This document shows positions 9,562 to 22,862 of a stretch of 64,000 bases of DNA, piece after piece. Within the stretch, counting starts at the first letter, position 1, and every line of letters begins with the position of its first letter. A program made the position numbers and the translations under genes. Under the pieces are notes generated by a model. That model searched no databases, was not told where the DNA came from, and was given only the letters and a program-made list of their open reading frames with translations. Source of the stretch: Gloeomargarita sp. SRBZ-1_bins_9 (lineage in GTDB: Bacteria; Cyanobacteriota; Cyanobacteriia; Gloeomargaritales; Gloeomargaritaceae). The stretch covers positions 21,584-85,583 of the forward strand of contig JAUQVX010000009.1 of assembly GCA_039794565.1 (NCBI GenBank), written 5' to 3'.

Positions 9562-11307
9562 CTAAACCTGGGTCACTTCTACTGTAACCGTTGGCGTCAC
9601 GGGTAACAAACAGCGCGGCTCGCCACCGCTCAAGTCCTGGTAGTGGTGGTTGCGAATCGCCGTCAGTTCCGTCTGGATTTGCTGCGGGGGTACCCCCAGG
9701 TCCGCCAACAGATGACTGCACAAGCCCAAACTGGCCTCAAAGTCCGGATGAATCACCCGCGTCGCGCCCAACCGGTAGAGACACTCAATATGTTCCTTGC
9801 GGGGGGCGCACACCAGCACCGGCAACCGCGGAGCCAACTGCAACGCTCGCTGCAAACACAACCGAATACTCACCAAATCCGGCAGGGTAATGACCAGCGC
9901 CCGCGCCTGGGGTAAATTCACCCGCTGCAAAATGGCCCACGCCGTCCCATCTCCCCATATGTAAGGAAAATTCCGCTGGCGTGCCTGGGCCACCGCCCGT
10001 TCCGACTGGTCCACCACCACCAACGGACAGCGGTGCGCCGCCAACACTTGAGCCACATCCTGCCCGATTTGCCCATAGCCGCAGATCACCACATGATCCC
10101 GCCAGGAAGACTCAGCATCCCCCACAAGCAACGGTCTTTCTTTTTCTCGCCCCTCCCACCAGCGCACCGCCCAGGGCAGCAGCACCGGACTCACCAGTAA
10201 AGTCATCGCCGTCGTACTCACCACCAACAAGTAGTGGTAGCGGTCGATCAGGCCCCACTCCTGGGCCGCCGTCGCCAGGATGAACGAAAACTCCCCAATC
10301 TGGCTCAGCCCACACCCTATCAGCACCGCCGTCGGCCAGCCATAGCCAAACAAGCGGGTCACCGGCGCCGCCACCAAAAACTTCCCCCCCATTACCAACA
10401 ACACCGCCCCAGCAATCCAGGGCGCTTGTTCCCAGAGAAACCCCGGGTCCATCAACATACCGATACTGGCAAAAAACAGCGCCCCAAACACATCCCGCAG
10501 GGGTTCGACATAATCCAGCGCCTGGTCCGCGTAGTCCACCTCCGCCATCATCAACCCCGCCACAAACGCCCCCATTTCGCTCGACAGCCCCAGCCGTTCC
10601 GTCAGCAAGGCGATCCCCACACATAGGCACACCACCCCCAGCAAAAACAACTCCCGGCTTTCCCGCTGCGCCAGAAACCGCAGTAAGCGAGGCATCCCCC
10701 AGCGACCCAAAGCCACCGCCCCCCCACTAAACAGCAACAACTTCAGCAGGGACTCCCCCAGAGCCGGGCCAACCGCTTCCCCCCTAGACGCCAGCGCCGG
10801 CAACACCGCCAAGATCAACCCCACCGCCAAATCCTGGACGATCAAAATCCCCAGCATCGCCTTACCCGCCAGGCTATCCGTCTGCCCCGTAGCCGCCAGG
10901 GACTTCAGGGCCACCGCCGTCGAAGACAAGGCCACCGTTGCCCCCAACACCACCCCCGCTTTAGGGGACAACCACCCACTCGCCGCCACCCCATAGGCCG
11001 TCACAGCCATCGTCAGCCCCATTTGCAGCAGGCCACCCCCCAGGGCAAAGGTCCCCACCTGCCGCAGCTTGGCAAAGGAAAACTCCACCCCCAAGGAAAA
11101 CAACAGCAACGTCACCCCCAATTGGGCCAGGGTCTCCACCTGCACCACCTCCCGGATCCCCCCCAGGCCCGCCGGTCCCACCAGCACCCCCGCCAGGATG
11201 TAGCCCAGCAACGGTGGTTGCTTGAGCAGCGCCGCCAGCGTTCCCCCCGCCAAAGCCGCCGCCAGCACCAGCACCAAATCAACGATCAAACGCCCATCCG
11301 CCTGCAT
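9562..11307 (-). CDS. CPA2-family cation:proton antiporter with RCK/TrkA-N domain
   Basis: A 581-residue membrane protein of the KefB/GerN type. The first about 380 residues carry some twelve hydrophobic segments, including LLGYILAGVLVGP and the ion-path region SSTAVALK. After a cytosolic linker, a nucleotide-binding TrkA-N/RCK domain starts near residue 405 with the Rossmann motif HVVICGYGQIG. It probably exchanges K+ or Na+ for protons under control of bound nucleotide. It follows uvrC by 39 bases and is followed by the metallophosphoesterase after 8 bases. Confidence 0.88.
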   Translation of the reverse strand: MQADGRLIVDLVLVLAAALAGGTLAALLKQPPLLGYILAGVLVGPAGLGGIREVVQVETLAQLGVTLLLFSLGVEFSFAKLRQVGTFALGGGLLQMGLTMAVTAYGVAASGWLSPKAGVVLGATVALSSTAVALKSLAATGQTDSLAGKAMLGILIVQDLAVGLILAVLPALASRGEAVGPALGESLLKLLLFSGGAVALGRWGMPRLLRFLAQRESRELFLLGVVCLCVGIALLTERLGLSSEMGAFVAGLMMAEVDYADQALDYVEPLRDVFGALFFASIGMLMDPGFLWEQAPWIAGAVLLVMGGKFLVAAPVTRLFGYGWPTAVLIGCGLSQIGEFSFILATAAQEWGLIDRYHYLLVVSTTAMTLLVSPVLLPWAVRWWEGREKERPLLVGDAESSWRDHVVICGYGQIGQDVAQVLAAHRCPLVVVDQSERAVAQARQRNFPYIWGDGTAWAILQRVNLPQARALVITLPDLVSIRLCLQRALQLAPRLPVLVCAPRKEHIECLYRLGATRVIHPDFEASLGLCSHLLADLGVPPQQIQTELTAIRNHHYQDLSGGEPRCLLPVTPTVTVEVTQV

Positions 11308-11346
11308 GGTCCACCCTGCCGATTGACTTTTCCACCATAGCGATTT

Positions 11347-13224
11347 TTACCCTTCCGCCGGATGAAAGTAGCGGTAAATCTGCTCAGCCAAACGGGGTCC
11401 AATTCCCGGTGCCTGGGCCAGTTGTTCCACCGTTGCCGCCTGGATTACCTCCAGGGAATGGAAATGGGCCAGCAACTGCCGCTGCCGCCGTTCCCCCAAC
11501 CCGGGGATTTGCGCCAGGGTGGAGTAACGATAGCGCCGCATTCGTTGCTGCCGGTGAAATTTCACCGCAAACCGGTGAGCCTCATCCCGCAACCGCCGCA
11601 ACAACTGCATTCCCGGGCGTTCCGGGTCCGCCACCAACGGTTCACGCTGCCCCGGCAGGTACACCTCCTCCTGCCGTTTGGCCAAGGCCATCACCGTCAG
11701 CTCCCCTCTCTCCCACCAGGGTTGCAGCACCTCCAGCACCGCCGACAACTGCCCCTTGCCCCCATCAATCAACACCACATCCGGCCAATCCAGGTCCCCC
11801 ACCGTCGGTCGTTCCGGGTTTTCTCGCCAGGGGGCAAACCGCCGGGCCATCACCTCCGCCAAACTGGCAAAGTCATCGCTGTGGCCGGGGCGCACCTGGG
11901 GGCTGTGGATGTGGTAGTGCCGGTAGTGCTGCTTCGCCGGTTGCCCCCCGATAAACACCGCCCGCGCCGCCACCGCATTCGTCCCCTGCAGATGGGAAAT
12001 GTCGTAGCCCTCCAGGCGCTGGGGTATATCCGGCAACTGCAACAGCTCCGCCAGGTCCGTCAGCGCCAGCAGGTGGGATTCCCTGGCCCGTTGTCGCCGC
12101 TGTAGCTCCAACTGGGCATTGCGCATCACCAGGTGGAGCAGTTCCGCCTTTTGGGCGCGCTGGGGTGTGTGAATCCTCACCTTTCCCCCCCGCTTTTCAC
12201 TCAAAAAATGACTCAACCATTCCCCATCGGGCAGCTCATGTTGCACCAGGATCAAAGGCGGAATTTCCACCCCCTCCACCTGGGTGTAATGTTCCTCCAG
12301 TACCCGCTGCACAATCGCCCCCGGTTCATCCCCCTGCCGTTGGGTAAAAAAGCCCAATTGCCCCACCAAGCGCCCCGCCCGCATCTGAAACAGTTGAATA
12401 CACACATCCCGTTCATCCATCGCCAGGGCCACCGCATCCAGCACCGCCTGGTCATCCGGCAGATTCACTTTAGGTTGTTCCCCCAAACTCTGCAACCGGC
12501 GGATTTGGTCCCGCACCTGGGCCGCCGCCTCAAACTGCATCGCCTCCGCCAACTGATGCATTCTCTGGGTGAGTTTAGCAATCAGCTCCTCCGTGCGCCC
12601 CTGGAAAATCATCGCCACCTGGGCCACCGTCTGCCGGTACTCCTCCGGGGAGATCAGCCGCTGGCACACCCCTGGACAGCGCCCAATCTGATAGTTCAAA
12701 CAGGGCCGGTCGGGAAACAGGGGCCTAGGCCGCTGGCGCAAAGGAAACAACCGGTAAATCAGCCCCAGGGTTTGCCGCAGTTGCCACGCATCCACATAGG
12801 GGCCGTAATAGCGGTCCTTGGGGTTCGCCAGCCCCCGTTTCCGGGTGATGAAAATCCGTGGGTACTCCTCCGACCAGGTGATGCAGACATAGGGATAGGT
12901 CTTGTCATCCTTAAGCAGAATGTTGTAGTAGGGCTGGTGCTGCTTGATGAGATTAGCCTCCAACACCAGGGCCTCCGTTTCCGTGTCAGTGACGATGAAA
13001 GCAATATCGGCCACCTGCTGCACCATCAGGGCCATCCGGGGACTCAAACGGGCGTCGGCCCGGAAATAGGACTGCACCCGGCTGCGCAACCGCTTGGACT
13101 TGCCAATATACAAAATGTTGTCCTGCCGGTCCTTGAAAAAATACACCCCCGGCTCTAAAGGCAACTCCGCCAAGCGCTGCTGTAACTTCTCCGGCTGCTG
13201 GAGCAACGGACCATCCATCCCCAT
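11347..13224 (-). CDS. uvrC: Excinuclease ABC subunit C
   Basis: UvrC, about 625 residues, makes both incisions in nucleotide excision repair together with UvrA and UvrB. Domains in order: GIY-YIG nuclease at about residues 15-95 ([19 protein letters not shown]), the Cys-containing linker ([15 protein letters not shown]), the UvrB-binding UVR motif near residue 210, the RNase H-like nuclease ([10 protein letters not shown]), and two helix-hairpin-helix motifs at the C-terminus ([26 protein letters not shown]). The frame opens at 13257; an ATG at 13224 or 13218 is more likely. It is the first gene of a minus-strand run. Confidence 0.95.
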   Translation of the reverse strand: MGMDGPLLQQPEKLQQRLAELPLEPGVYFFKDRQDNILYIGKSKRLRSRVQSYFRADARLSPRMALMVQQVADIAFIVTDTETEALVLEANLIKQHQPYYNILLKDDKTYPYVCITWSEEYPRIFITRKRGLANPKDRYYGPYVDAWQLRQTLGLIYRLFPLRQRPRPLFPDRPCLNYQIGRCPGVCQRLISPEEYRQTVAQVAMIFQGRTEELIAKLTQRMHQLAEAMQFEAAAQVRDQIRRLQSLGEQPKVNLPDDQAVLDAVALAMDERDVCIQLFQMRAGRLVGQLGFFTQRQGDEPGAIVQRVLEEHYTQVEGVEIPPLILVQHELPDGEWLSHFLSEKRGGKVRIHTPQRAQKAELLHLVMRNAQLELQRRQRARESHLLALTDLAELLQLPDIPQRLEGYDISHLQGTNAVAARAVFIGGQPAKQHYRHYHIHSPQVRPGHSDDFASLAEVMARRFAPWRENPERPTVGDLDWPDVVLIDGGKGQLSAVLEVLQPWWERGELTVMALAKRQEEVYLPGQREPLVADPERPGMQLLRRLRDEAHRFAVKFHRQQRMRRYRYSTLAQIPGLGERRQRQLLAHFHSLEVIQAATVEQLAQAPGIGPRLAEQIYRYFHPAEG

Positions 13225-13415
13225 ATACCCATCCCGCCTAGGCAAGGATCGTAGCAACCCCCACCCAAACCCTTCGTCAAACAGCTTAACAAATCTTTAC
13301 ATTTGTTTATCTCATGTCGGGTAAGGCCGATGGGGTCTAGAAAAACGGGGGTTATGGTTCTAGGCGCAGTCATGATTCGTAATTCTGATTACAGCCATAA
13401 GTGGGGTGGGGTGCT

Positions 13416-13736
13416 ATGGTAGAGGCGAAAAGGTCGGGTTTTAGTAAGCAAATGATGAGCCAGATTCTTGATCCCCCACCAGTGGAAGCCACGGACTGCC
13501 TTATTTGTTGTTATGTTAATGCCACCAGTCAGATTCAGGTGGTACGGATTACAAATGTGCCAAATTGGTATTACGAGCGGGTGGTTTTTCCGGGTCAACG
13601 GTTAATTTTCTCGGCGCCGCAGACTGCTCATTTGCAGGTGTATGCCGGGAGTATGGGGGAGTTGGATGAGGTGATTCCCTGCCAGGAGTTACAGGTATTG
13701 GCGGGTGCCCCGGAGCCGGCGTTGGTTTCGTCCTGA
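13416..13736 (+). CDS. DUF1830 protein
   Basis: A protein of about 106 residues with the DUF1830 domain, a small family found in cyanobacteria: [19 protein letters not shown] followed by [20 protein letters not shown]. No membrane segment is evident, and the function of the family is unknown. ATG codons at 13416, 13452 and 13455 are all possible starts; the conserved part begins near codon 30. It is transcribed toward the REC-GAF-GGDEF gene, 61 bases upstream of that gene's start, so the two may be co-transcribed. Confidence 0.75.
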   Translation: MVEAKRSGFSKQMMSQILDPPPVEATDCLICCYVNATSQIQVVRITNVPNWYYERVVFPGQRLIFSAPQTAHLQVYAGSMGELDEVIPCQELQVLAGAPEPALVSS

Positions 13737-13797
13737 AGGCCCCATTAACCATTGCCCTAAAATAGAAGCTAGCGGCTGGGCAAGCAATGGCAGGGGA

Positions 13798-15249
13798 ATG
13801 GTCACACTACCATGGCGCCAGGGGGCACCCCTAATTCTCGTGGTAGATGATGACCGTTCCATTCGTGAGTTGCTCCAAGGGGAGATGGAGCGAGAGGGCT
13901 ACCGCACTTTAACCGCCAGCAACGGGATCGAGGCGATTGAGATTTGTCAAAAAACGCTACCGGATATTGTGTTGCTGGATGCGGTCATGCCCCAGATGGA
14001 TGGGTTTCGCTGTTGTGCGGAGATTCGCCGCTGGCCGGCCTGTGAGAATTTGCCGGTATTGATGATCACCAGCTTGGATGATGAAGAATCGGTGGCGGAG
14101 GCCTTTGCCGCGGGGGCGACGGATTACATTATTAAACCGGCCAGACAGATTCACTGGAGCGTTCTGCGGCAGCGGGTGCGGCGGTTACTGGAAGCCTACG
14201 CGGCCATGCGGGAACTCCAGCAGCGCAGTGACCAAGACCGCAAGTTGACGCAAATCACGGCCCAGGTGCGGCGGTCACTGAATCTACAGACCATCCTGCA
14301 GACGACGGTTCAGGAAGTACGGGACTTGTTACAAGTGGATCAGGTGGCCATTGGTGAGCGGTATGAACCCGCCGGTTGCCGATTTACGGCCGAATCCACT
14401 GCCCCCGGTTGGCCCTCGGTGATCCAGGCGTCCATTCCAGTCCCCCCCTCGACAACCTGTAGCGCCGATTGGTTAGTGCAGGTGAACGATAGTGACACCG
14501 TTGACCCGGCGACCTGGTATGGTCAAGTGATGGGGCGCTGGGGCATGCAGGCGTTTTTAGCGGTGCCGGTGCTTTTGGGGGAAGCGGTCTGGGGGTTGTT
14601 GACGGCGCACCACTATTCCGCCCCTCGGCTCTGGTCGCCCCACGAAGTCAACATGCTGCAACAGTTAACGATGCAACTGGCCAGTGCTATTCAGCAGGCC
14701 CAGTTATACCAGCAGTTGCAGGCGGCCAACCGGGAGTTGCAGCGGCTGGCGGCGTTTGATGGGCTAACCCAGGTGGCCAACCGGCGGCGATTTGATGAGT
14801 ACCTGGCCCAGCAGTGGCAACAATTGGCTGCCGAGGGGGCTAGTCTCTCGCTGATCCTGGCCGATATTGATTTTTTCAAGCGTTACAATGATACCTATGG
14901 CCATCTGGCGGGGGATGACTGCCTGCGGCGGGTCGCCCAAACGATCGTGCAGGTGGTGAACCGGCCAGACGATTTGGTGGCCCGCTACGGGGGGGAGGAG
15001 TTCGCCGTGATCTTGCCCAGGACTATCCTGTCAGGTGCCGTGATGGTGGCGGAACGGATACGGGCAGCGGTGGAGCAGTTACGGATTCCCCATCCCTGTT
15101 CAACTGTTCACGACTGGGTGACGTTGAGTTTAGGGGTCACGACGATGGTGCCGACGACCCTCAATAGCCCTGCCGAACTGGTTGCCGCGGCGGACCATGC
15201 CCTGTACCAGGCGAAACAACAGGGCCGCAACTGTGTCGTTCCTTACTGA
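13798..15249 (+). CDS. REC-GAF-GGDEF diguanylate cyclase response regulator
   Basis: A 483-residue signalling protein. An N-terminal receiver domain (residues about 10-130; DDD acidic pocket, phospho-acceptor Asp in [15 protein letters not shown], conserved Lys in IIKPAR) is followed by a GAF domain (about 170-315) and a C-terminal GGDEF domain. The catalytic motif is GGEEF in [14 protein letters not shown], so an active diguanylate cyclase is expected. RPDD five residues upstream matches the RxxD inhibitory site for c-di-GMP. The open frame extends to 13705, but ATG 13798 has an AGGGG ribosome-binding site. The GAF ligand and partner kinase are unknown. sppA follows after 6 bases. Confidence 0.92.
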   Translation: MVTLPWRQGAPLILVVDDDRSIRELLQGEMEREGYRTLTASNGIEAIEICQKTLPDIVLLDAVMPQMDGFRCCAEIRRWPACENLPVLMITSLDDEESVAEAFAAGATDYIIKPARQIHWSVLRQRVRRLLEAYAAMRELQQRSDQDRKLTQITAQVRRSLNLQTILQTTVQEVRDLLQVDQVAIGERYEPAGCRFTAESTAPGWPSVIQASIPVPPSTTCSADWLVQVNDSDTVDPATWYGQVMGRWGMQAFLAVPVLLGEAVWGLLTAHHYSAPRLWSPHEVNMLQQLTMQLASAIQQAQLYQQLQAANRELQRLAAFDGLTQVANRRRFDEYLAQQWQQLAAEGASLSLILADIDFFKRYNDTYGHLAGDDCLRRVAQTIVQVVNRPDDLVARYGGEEFAVILPRTILSGAVMVAERIRAAVEQLRIPHPCSTVHDWVTLSLGVTTMVPTTLNSPAELVAAADHALYQAKQQGRNCVVPY

Positions 15250-15255
15250 GGTCCT

Positions 15256-16031
<776 letters not shown>

Positions 16032-16032
<1 letters not shown>

Positions 16033-16054
16033 AAAAACCAGCCGCGAAGGCTGG
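16032..16054 (-). terminator. Rho-independent terminator for the beta-lactamase-like gene
   Basis: On the minus strand a perfect 6-bp stem CCAGCC/GGCTGG with a five-base loop is followed directly by TTTTTT. It lies 94 bases beyond the stop of the gene at 16148-17233 and abuts the 3' end of the convergent sppA gene. Confidence 0.75.
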
Positions 16055-16147
16055 CCCTGACTGCTGTGTTGAGAGGAGAAAAGATCATCCAGTGCTGACC
16101 TTTGCTCTGTAAACAAATGTAAAGCAATGGCGACCGAAAAACAAGCC

Positions 16148-17233
16148 CTAGGGGTAGAGACGGTTGAGGGCTTGCCAACTCCGGCGGGCCAGTTCCGGCA
16201 GGAACTCTTCATCGGCGCTATAGGCCGGGTCGTCCCCAAACACCACCAGGATAAAGGCCATACGACCGTCGCTGCGGCGGATGATCACCCCGTCATGGCG
16301 ACAGGTACTGGTGTGGCCCTCTTTGCCGAGCACCTGGGCATCGGGCGGCAAGTTGGCCCCCAAAAAACCCGGCAGGGGAGAGGTCCGGGTGATCCAGTCC
16401 TGGATTTTTTGACTGGCTGTCGGCGACACGGCTTGCAGGGTGTAGATTTCGTAGAGCAGGCGCGCCGTTTGCCAGGTGGTCAACCGGTTACGGCTGGGTT
16501 GTTGGTCACCCCCCCGCAGTTGCCATTCCCGACCCCAGGGTTCCTCATAGCCATAGATAGGAAAATTTTTATGCATCAGGTTGAGGTAACCGTAGCCCGC
16601 CCCCCGAAAAAAGTGGTTGATCTGTTCCCGTTTTTGTTTCCACTGGGCAAACTCTGCCGGCCCTAGGGCTTCCCCCGATTCCGTTCCCGTAAGGGCATCC
16701 ACCACCCGGCTGGCCGCATCGTTGCTAGACAGTTGCATCATCGCGGTCAACTCGGCAATCGGCACCGCCTCCCCGGTCAATAAACCCGCCTGTTGATAGG
16801 CCAAAAACATCACCAGCCAAAACAACTTCACCACGCTGGCGGGATAGCGCAACTCCTGTTGCTGATACCCGGCAATTTGCGGCGTTTCGGGACGACTGAC
16901 ATCCATCAACGTGATAGACAGCGCCGCCGTGGGCAAACCCCGAGCTTGCACCCAGGCCACCATCTGCTGCACCACCGCTTGCAGATCCGGGTTGTACACC
17001 GTAGGGGGCGCCGTACGGACATTGTAGATCAGGGGCGAGGCGACTTCCGCTTGATCCTCCTGTTCATCGGTAGTTGCAACCCATTCAGAATTTGAATTTA
17101 AGGTCTGGGGTTGTGCCCACCGTAGCGCCAGCCACCCGCCTGCCAAAAAACCGAGGCTACCGGCCCCCACAAACAGTAGCAGACCCAGCCTAGGCCATCC
17201 CTGCACCCGCCATGCCTGCTTGCGTCCCGGCAC
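16148..17233 (-). CDS. Membrane-anchored serine hydrolase of the class A beta-lactamase fold
   Basis: A 361-residue protein with an N-terminal membrane anchor (GLLLFVGAGSLGFLAGGWLAL, residues about 17-38), a variable linker, and a penicillin-binding/beta-lactamase domain from about residue 85. The motifs are SxxK as SVVK (in YPASVVKLFW), SxN as SSN in MQLSSNDAAS, and KEG in place of KTG in GKEGHTSTCRHDG. Proteins of this kind in cyanobacteria are annotated as serine hydrolases and may act on peptidoglycan; real beta-lactamase activity cannot be inferred. The gene stands alone, with a terminator downstream. Confidence 0.8.
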   Translation of the reverse strand: MPGRKQAWRVQGWPRLGLLLFVGAGSLGFLAGGWLALRWAQPQTLNSNSEWVATTDEQEDQAEVASPLIYNVRTAPPTVYNPDLQAVVQQMVAWVQARGLPTAALSITLMDVSRPETPQIAGYQQQELRYPASVVKLFWLVMFLAYQQAGLLTGEAVPIAELTAMMQLSSNDAASRVVDALTGTESGEALGPAEFAQWKQKREQINHFFRGAGYGYLNLMHKNFPIYGYEEPWGREWQLRGGDQQPSRNRLTTWQTARLLYEIYTLQAVSPTASQKIQDWITRTSPLPGFLGANLPPDAQVLGKEGHTSTCRHDGVIIRRSDGRMAFILVVFGDDPAYSADEEFLPELARRSWQALNRLYP

Positions 17234-17305
17234 CCATTCCTCACACCGAGCTATGTCCGACTAGTATATCAGTATCGGCAAAGAAGATAGGCCCCGTTAT
17301 CCTAC

Positions 17306-17339
17306 AAAAAAAAACCATCAGCCAAACCATGACTGACGG
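17306..17339 (-). terminator. Rho-independent terminator downstream of crr6
   Basis: On the minus strand a 7-bp stem CCGTCAG/CTGATGG (one G-U pair) with an 11-base loop is followed by nine T residues. It lies about 75 bases after the crr6 stop and ends the map-crr6 transcript before the next minus-strand gene. Confidence 0.75.
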
Positions 17340-17412
17340 GCTTACCTGTCCTCAAGGATCATCGGAACGAATTCCAGTATAGCACGAACGGCCCTCTGGT
17401 GGGTGAGGCCGA

Positions 17413-17895
17413 TCACATATCCTGGGTAGCCGCCGCCAGGAGACGAAACAGTTCCGGGTCGAGCTGGTACCCCAGCACTGCCGCCATCTGGGTCAATTTC
17501 CCCTCCCAGGCCCAGCCCCGCTGCCGCAGCCAGCGATACAGGTAAAACACCCGCCCCATGAGGAAGATATCCAGCGCCTCCGGGTTGAATTGAATTCCCT
17601 CCCGGGGACTGAACTGGTGCGGTACCAGCATGGCTACATAGCGGGCCAACTCCTGCTGCCAGTCTAAAAACAACGGCAACCAGGGGTAATGGGTATCTAG
17701 CCAGAGGAACCACAGGCGCACCTCCGGCACCTCCGAGAGTTCCCGGGGGTCGGTGGGGTCGCGGGGGAAATCAATGGCAAACTGCACCTGCAAGTCCGGC
17801 GATGGCAGTTGCTCCAGCGGCAGCACCCGTTGCACTGGTCGCAAATCCAGGCGTTCGATCACCGGTCGCGACACCGCAATGGTCACCAACCCCAT
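17413..17895 (-). CDS. CRR6 family NdhI-maturation factor
   Basis: A 160-residue protein matching the cyanobacterial/plant CRR6 family (DUF1817), which is needed to assemble the NdhI-containing part of NDH-1. The recognisable core is FPRDPTDPRELSEVPEVRLWF, then YPWLPLFLDW, ELARYVAMLVPHQFS and EGIQFNPEALDIFLM. It starts 4 bases after map on the same strand. The presence of ndhH, ndhA and ndhS elsewhere in this window fits the same complex. Recognition is by memory of the family, not by search. Confidence 0.82.
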   Translation of the reverse strand: MGLVTIAVSRPVIERLDLRPVQRVLPLEQLPSPDLQVQFAIDFPRDPTDPRELSEVPEVRLWFLWLDTHYPWLPLFLDWQQELARYVAMLVPHQFSPREGIQFNPEALDIFLMGRVFYLYRWLRQRGWAWEGKLTQMAAVLGYQLDPELFRLLAAATQDM

Positions 17896-17899
17896 TGCT

Positions 17900-20493
<2,594 letters not shown>

Positions 20494-20525
20494 GCTCAGG
20501 AGCTAGGATAGTCCTTTGGGACGGT

Positions 20526-20597
20526 GGGTGACTGGCGCAACGGTAGCGCAACGGACTCTTAATCCGCTGGTTCAGGGTTCGAATCCCTGGTCACCCA
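20526..20597 (+). tRNA. tRNA-Lys (anticodon CTT)
   Basis: 72 bases folding into a full cloverleaf: acceptor GGGTGAC/GTCACCC, D arm GCGC/GCGC, anticodon loop CTCTTAA (anticodon CTT, codon AAG), T arm CAGGG/CCCTG with loop TTCGAAT. One A-C mismatch lies at the end of the anticodon stem. The CCA end is not encoded. It is followed by a decayed cas6-like gene. Confidence 0.93.
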
Positions 20598-20665
20598 TCA
20601 GCAATGGGGGCGGTAGGGTCAGGTATGGACTACGACCCAGGACCCAACGCTCCACCACCAGGCTA

Positions 20666-21062
20666 GAGCCAAATGTAAACTTGTGTTTGCCAGTCAGGGG
20701 GAGAGTACTGCCAGCAGACCATAGTTATGAATTACTATCAGCCCTTGCTCATGGGGTGCCTACGCTTCACGACAATCCGCGCATTGGCATTCTAACTATG
20801 CACTGGAATTGGTGATGGGTGGGGGCAAATTCTTCTGACACCCTCGACTACCGCTTGAGGAAATACCAACCGTTTACAAACTAGCCGGTAAGGGTCTACG
20901 GATGGACACCTACCAAGTGCAACTGGGAATTCCCAGAATCCTGCCTATCAAGGCTAGTTCAACTTGGAAAGCGCGTCTAGCTACTTTACTATCCAGGGTC
21001 ACTTGGAAGCAGAAGCATTTGGTGCCGTAAGGCCCATCACCCAGATGCTTGCTCTACCATAG
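20666..21062 (+). pseudogene. Decayed Cas6-like CRISPR RNA endonuclease gene
   Basis: Fragments resembling the Cmx6/Cas6 variant family occur in the expected order but in different frames. The first is NLCLPVRGRVLPADHSYELL, SALAHGVPTLHDNPRIGI (about 20675-20795). Then come GQILLTP (about 20823), EEIPTVYKLAGKGLRMDTYQ, VQLGIPRILPIKASSTWKAR (about 20860-20980), and TIQGHLEAEAFGAVRPITQM (about 20990-21050). This matches the family layout of N-terminal PADHgyaLYsAL, central LaGkrL..LGvPr and C-terminal TIkGf.EpepF. At least two frameshifts and an early stop make it non-functional. No CRISPR array or other cas gene is visible in the window. Recognition is by memory. Confidence 0.6.
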
Positions 21063-21090
21063 GAACAACGGTCTGTTGCAGGAGTGACTT

Positions 21091-22278
21091 GTGGTTTCCC
21101 TGGCCGGTATTCGCCCGGAGATTCAAGCTCTGCAACCACGGTTGGTAGAGTGGCGGCGGGCGTTTCACCGACGACCGGAACTGGGTTTTCGGGAAATCGA
21201 AACGGCGGCGCGGGTTACGCGACTGCTGCGCCAGTGGGGCTACCAACCCCAAAGCGGGATTGCCCAAACAGGGGTCGTGGCGGTTTTGCCAGGGGGACGA
21301 CCGGGACCGGTACTGGCCCTGCGGGCAGATATGGATGCCCTGCCGATTCAGGAACTCAACGAGGTCCCCTATCGCTCGGAAATTGATGGGGTGATGCACG
21401 CCTGCGGCCACGACGGGCACACGGCTATCCTGCTGGGGGTGGCGCATTACCTGGCCCAACATCAGCACGACTGGCAGGGAACGGTGAAGTTGATTTTTCA
21501 ACCGGCGGAAGAAGGGCCGGGGGGCGCTAAACCCATGATCGAGGCGGGGGTGCTGGATCATCCCCGGGTGGAAGCCATCTTTGGCCTGCACTTGTGGAAT
21601 GATTTGCCGGCTGGGACGGTGGGGGTGCGCGCTGGTCCCCTGATGGCGGCGTCGGATTTTTTCCGGTGCCGGATTCAAGGACGAGGGGGCCATGGGGCCA
21701 AACCGGAACAGACGATTGATGCGCTGGTGATTGGGGCGCAGATTGTGGTAGCTTTGCAAACGGTGGTGGCGCGCCAAGTCAGTCCTCTGGAACCGGCGGT
21801 GGTCACGGTGGGGGAGTTTCATGCGGGTTCGGCGCGGAATGTGATTGCCGACCAGGCTTATTTCGGTGGTACGGTGCGCTATTTCCACCCGGATTTGGCG
21901 CCGGTGTTGCCCCAGAAGTTGGAGGCGATAGTGGCGGGGATTTGCCATGCTTATGGTGCGCGCTACGAGTGGAGCTATGAGTATCTTTATCCGCCTTTGG
22001 TCAATGACCCGGCAATGGCAGAATTAGTGCGCTCGGTGGCCCAGCAGGTGGTAGAACCGGACCTGGGGGTGGTGCCGAATTGTCAAACCCTGGGGGGCGA
22101 AGATATGGCTTTTTTCCTGCAGGAGGTGCCGGGGTGCTATTTCTTTTTGGGGTCGGCTAATCCTGCTAAAGGACTGGACTTTCCCCACCACCATCCCCGC
22201 TTTGACTTTGATGAAACGGTGCTCAGTTTGGGCGTAGAATTGTTAGTGCGTTGCCTGGAGCAGTACCCCGGACGATGA
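21091..22278 (+). CDS. M20-family amidohydrolase (N-acyl amino acid / IAA-conjugate hydrolase type)
   Basis: A 395-residue metallopeptidase-like amidohydrolase from a GTG start. Features of the M20D group: HRRPELGFREIET near residue 28, ADMDALPIQE, the metal-site motif MHACGHDGHTAILLG, PAEEGPGGAKPMIEAG with the catalytic Glu pair, and the dimerisation lid region (RGGHGAKPEQTIDA). It probably cleaves N-acyl amino acids or hippurate-like amides; the substrate is unknown. It begins a three-gene chain: its stop overlaps the DUF4340 start (ATGA), which in turn overlaps cobK (GTGA). Confidence 0.92.
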   Translation: MVSLAGIRPEIQALQPRLVEWRRAFHRRPELGFREIETAARVTRLLRQWGYQPQSGIAQTGVVAVLPGGRPGPVLALRADMDALPIQELNEVPYRSEIDGVMHACGHDGHTAILLGVAHYLAQHQHDWQGTVKLIFQPAEEGPGGAKPMIEAGVLDHPRVEAIFGLHLWNDLPAGTVGVRAGPLMAASDFFRCRIQGRGGHGAKPEQTIDALVIGAQIVVALQTVVARQVSPLEPAVVTVGEFHAGSARNVIADQAYFGGTVRYFHPDLAPVLPQKLEAIVAGICHAYGARYEWSYEYLYPPLVNDPAMAELVRSVAQQVVEPDLGVVPNCQTLGGEDMAFFLQEVPGCYFFLGSANPAKGLDFPHHHPRFDFDETVLSLGVELLVRCLEQYPGR

Positions 22279-22862
22279 AACTGGCTAAAAGTACGCTGCT
22301 GATTCTGGCACTGGCGCTGGGATTGGGGACTGGTGTGGCCCTGTGGGAGGGGGTCTTCAAGCCGCAACGTCAACAGGAGGCTACCCGCCGGGCGCGTTTG
22401 TTTAATTTCACGGAAAAGGACGCCACGGCCATCACCATCCGCCAGCCGAACCAAACGCTGCAGTTTGAACGGGTGAAGGCGGGGGAGTGGCGGATGCGGC
22501 AACCGGAGAGTAAACCGGCTAATGAGGCGCCGATTGCCTTTTTACTCAGCCAAATGACGACGGCCCAACGGGTGCAGGACCAGGACATCACCATTGCGGC
22601 CAAGGAGAAAGGGAAATTCGGCCTGGATAAACCCCTGGCGACGATTGAGGTGACGTTGGCCAATGGCAACCGGCATCGGCTGGTCCTGGGGAATGCGGAT
22701 TTTACCGGGGTGGCTCTCTATGCCCTGATTGACCCACCGGTGGAGGGGGAGACGTTGCGGGTGGCACTGGTGCCCGTGGATTTGCGTAATGCGGTGGACC
22801 GGAATTTGTCCGAATGGCAGGCGGCACCCCCCAAGGAAGCTAAACCCAGCTCGCAACCGTGA
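22275..22862 (+). CDS. DUF4340 membrane-anchored protein
   Basis: A 195-residue protein with an N-terminal signal-anchor (KSTLLILALALGLGTGVALW, residues about 4-25) and a DUF4340 domain with an extracytoplasmic beta-rich part: FNFTEKDATAITIRQPN, FGLDKPLATIEVTLANGN, RHRLVLGN. The function of the family is unknown. ATG 22275 overlaps the stop of the amidohydrolase and its own stop overlaps the cobK start, implying translational coupling of all three genes. The link with B12 synthesis may be only positional. Confidence 0.82.
   Translation: MKLAKSTLLILALALGLGTGVALWEGVFKPQRQQEATRRARLFNFTEKDATAITIRQPNQTLQFERVKAGEWRMRQPESKPANEAPIAFLLSQMTTAQRVQDQDITIAAKEKGKFGLDKPLATIEVTLANGNRHRLVLGNADFTGVALYALIDPPVEGETLRVALVPVDLRNAVDRNLSEWQAAPPKEAKPSSQP

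Noticed and set aside
13389..13598. Minus-strand 69-codon frame
   Set aside because: It is the antisense of the DUF1830 gene, whose forward frame has family conservation.
16148..17233. Antibiotic-resistance beta-lactamase
   Set aside because: The fold and SxxK motif are present, but the KTG box is KEG and membrane-anchored relatives are general serine hydrolases; resistance activity is not supported.
20598..21090. CRISPR array near the Cas6 relic
   Set aside because: No regularly spaced repeats of 25-40 bases are visible here or elsewhere in the window.
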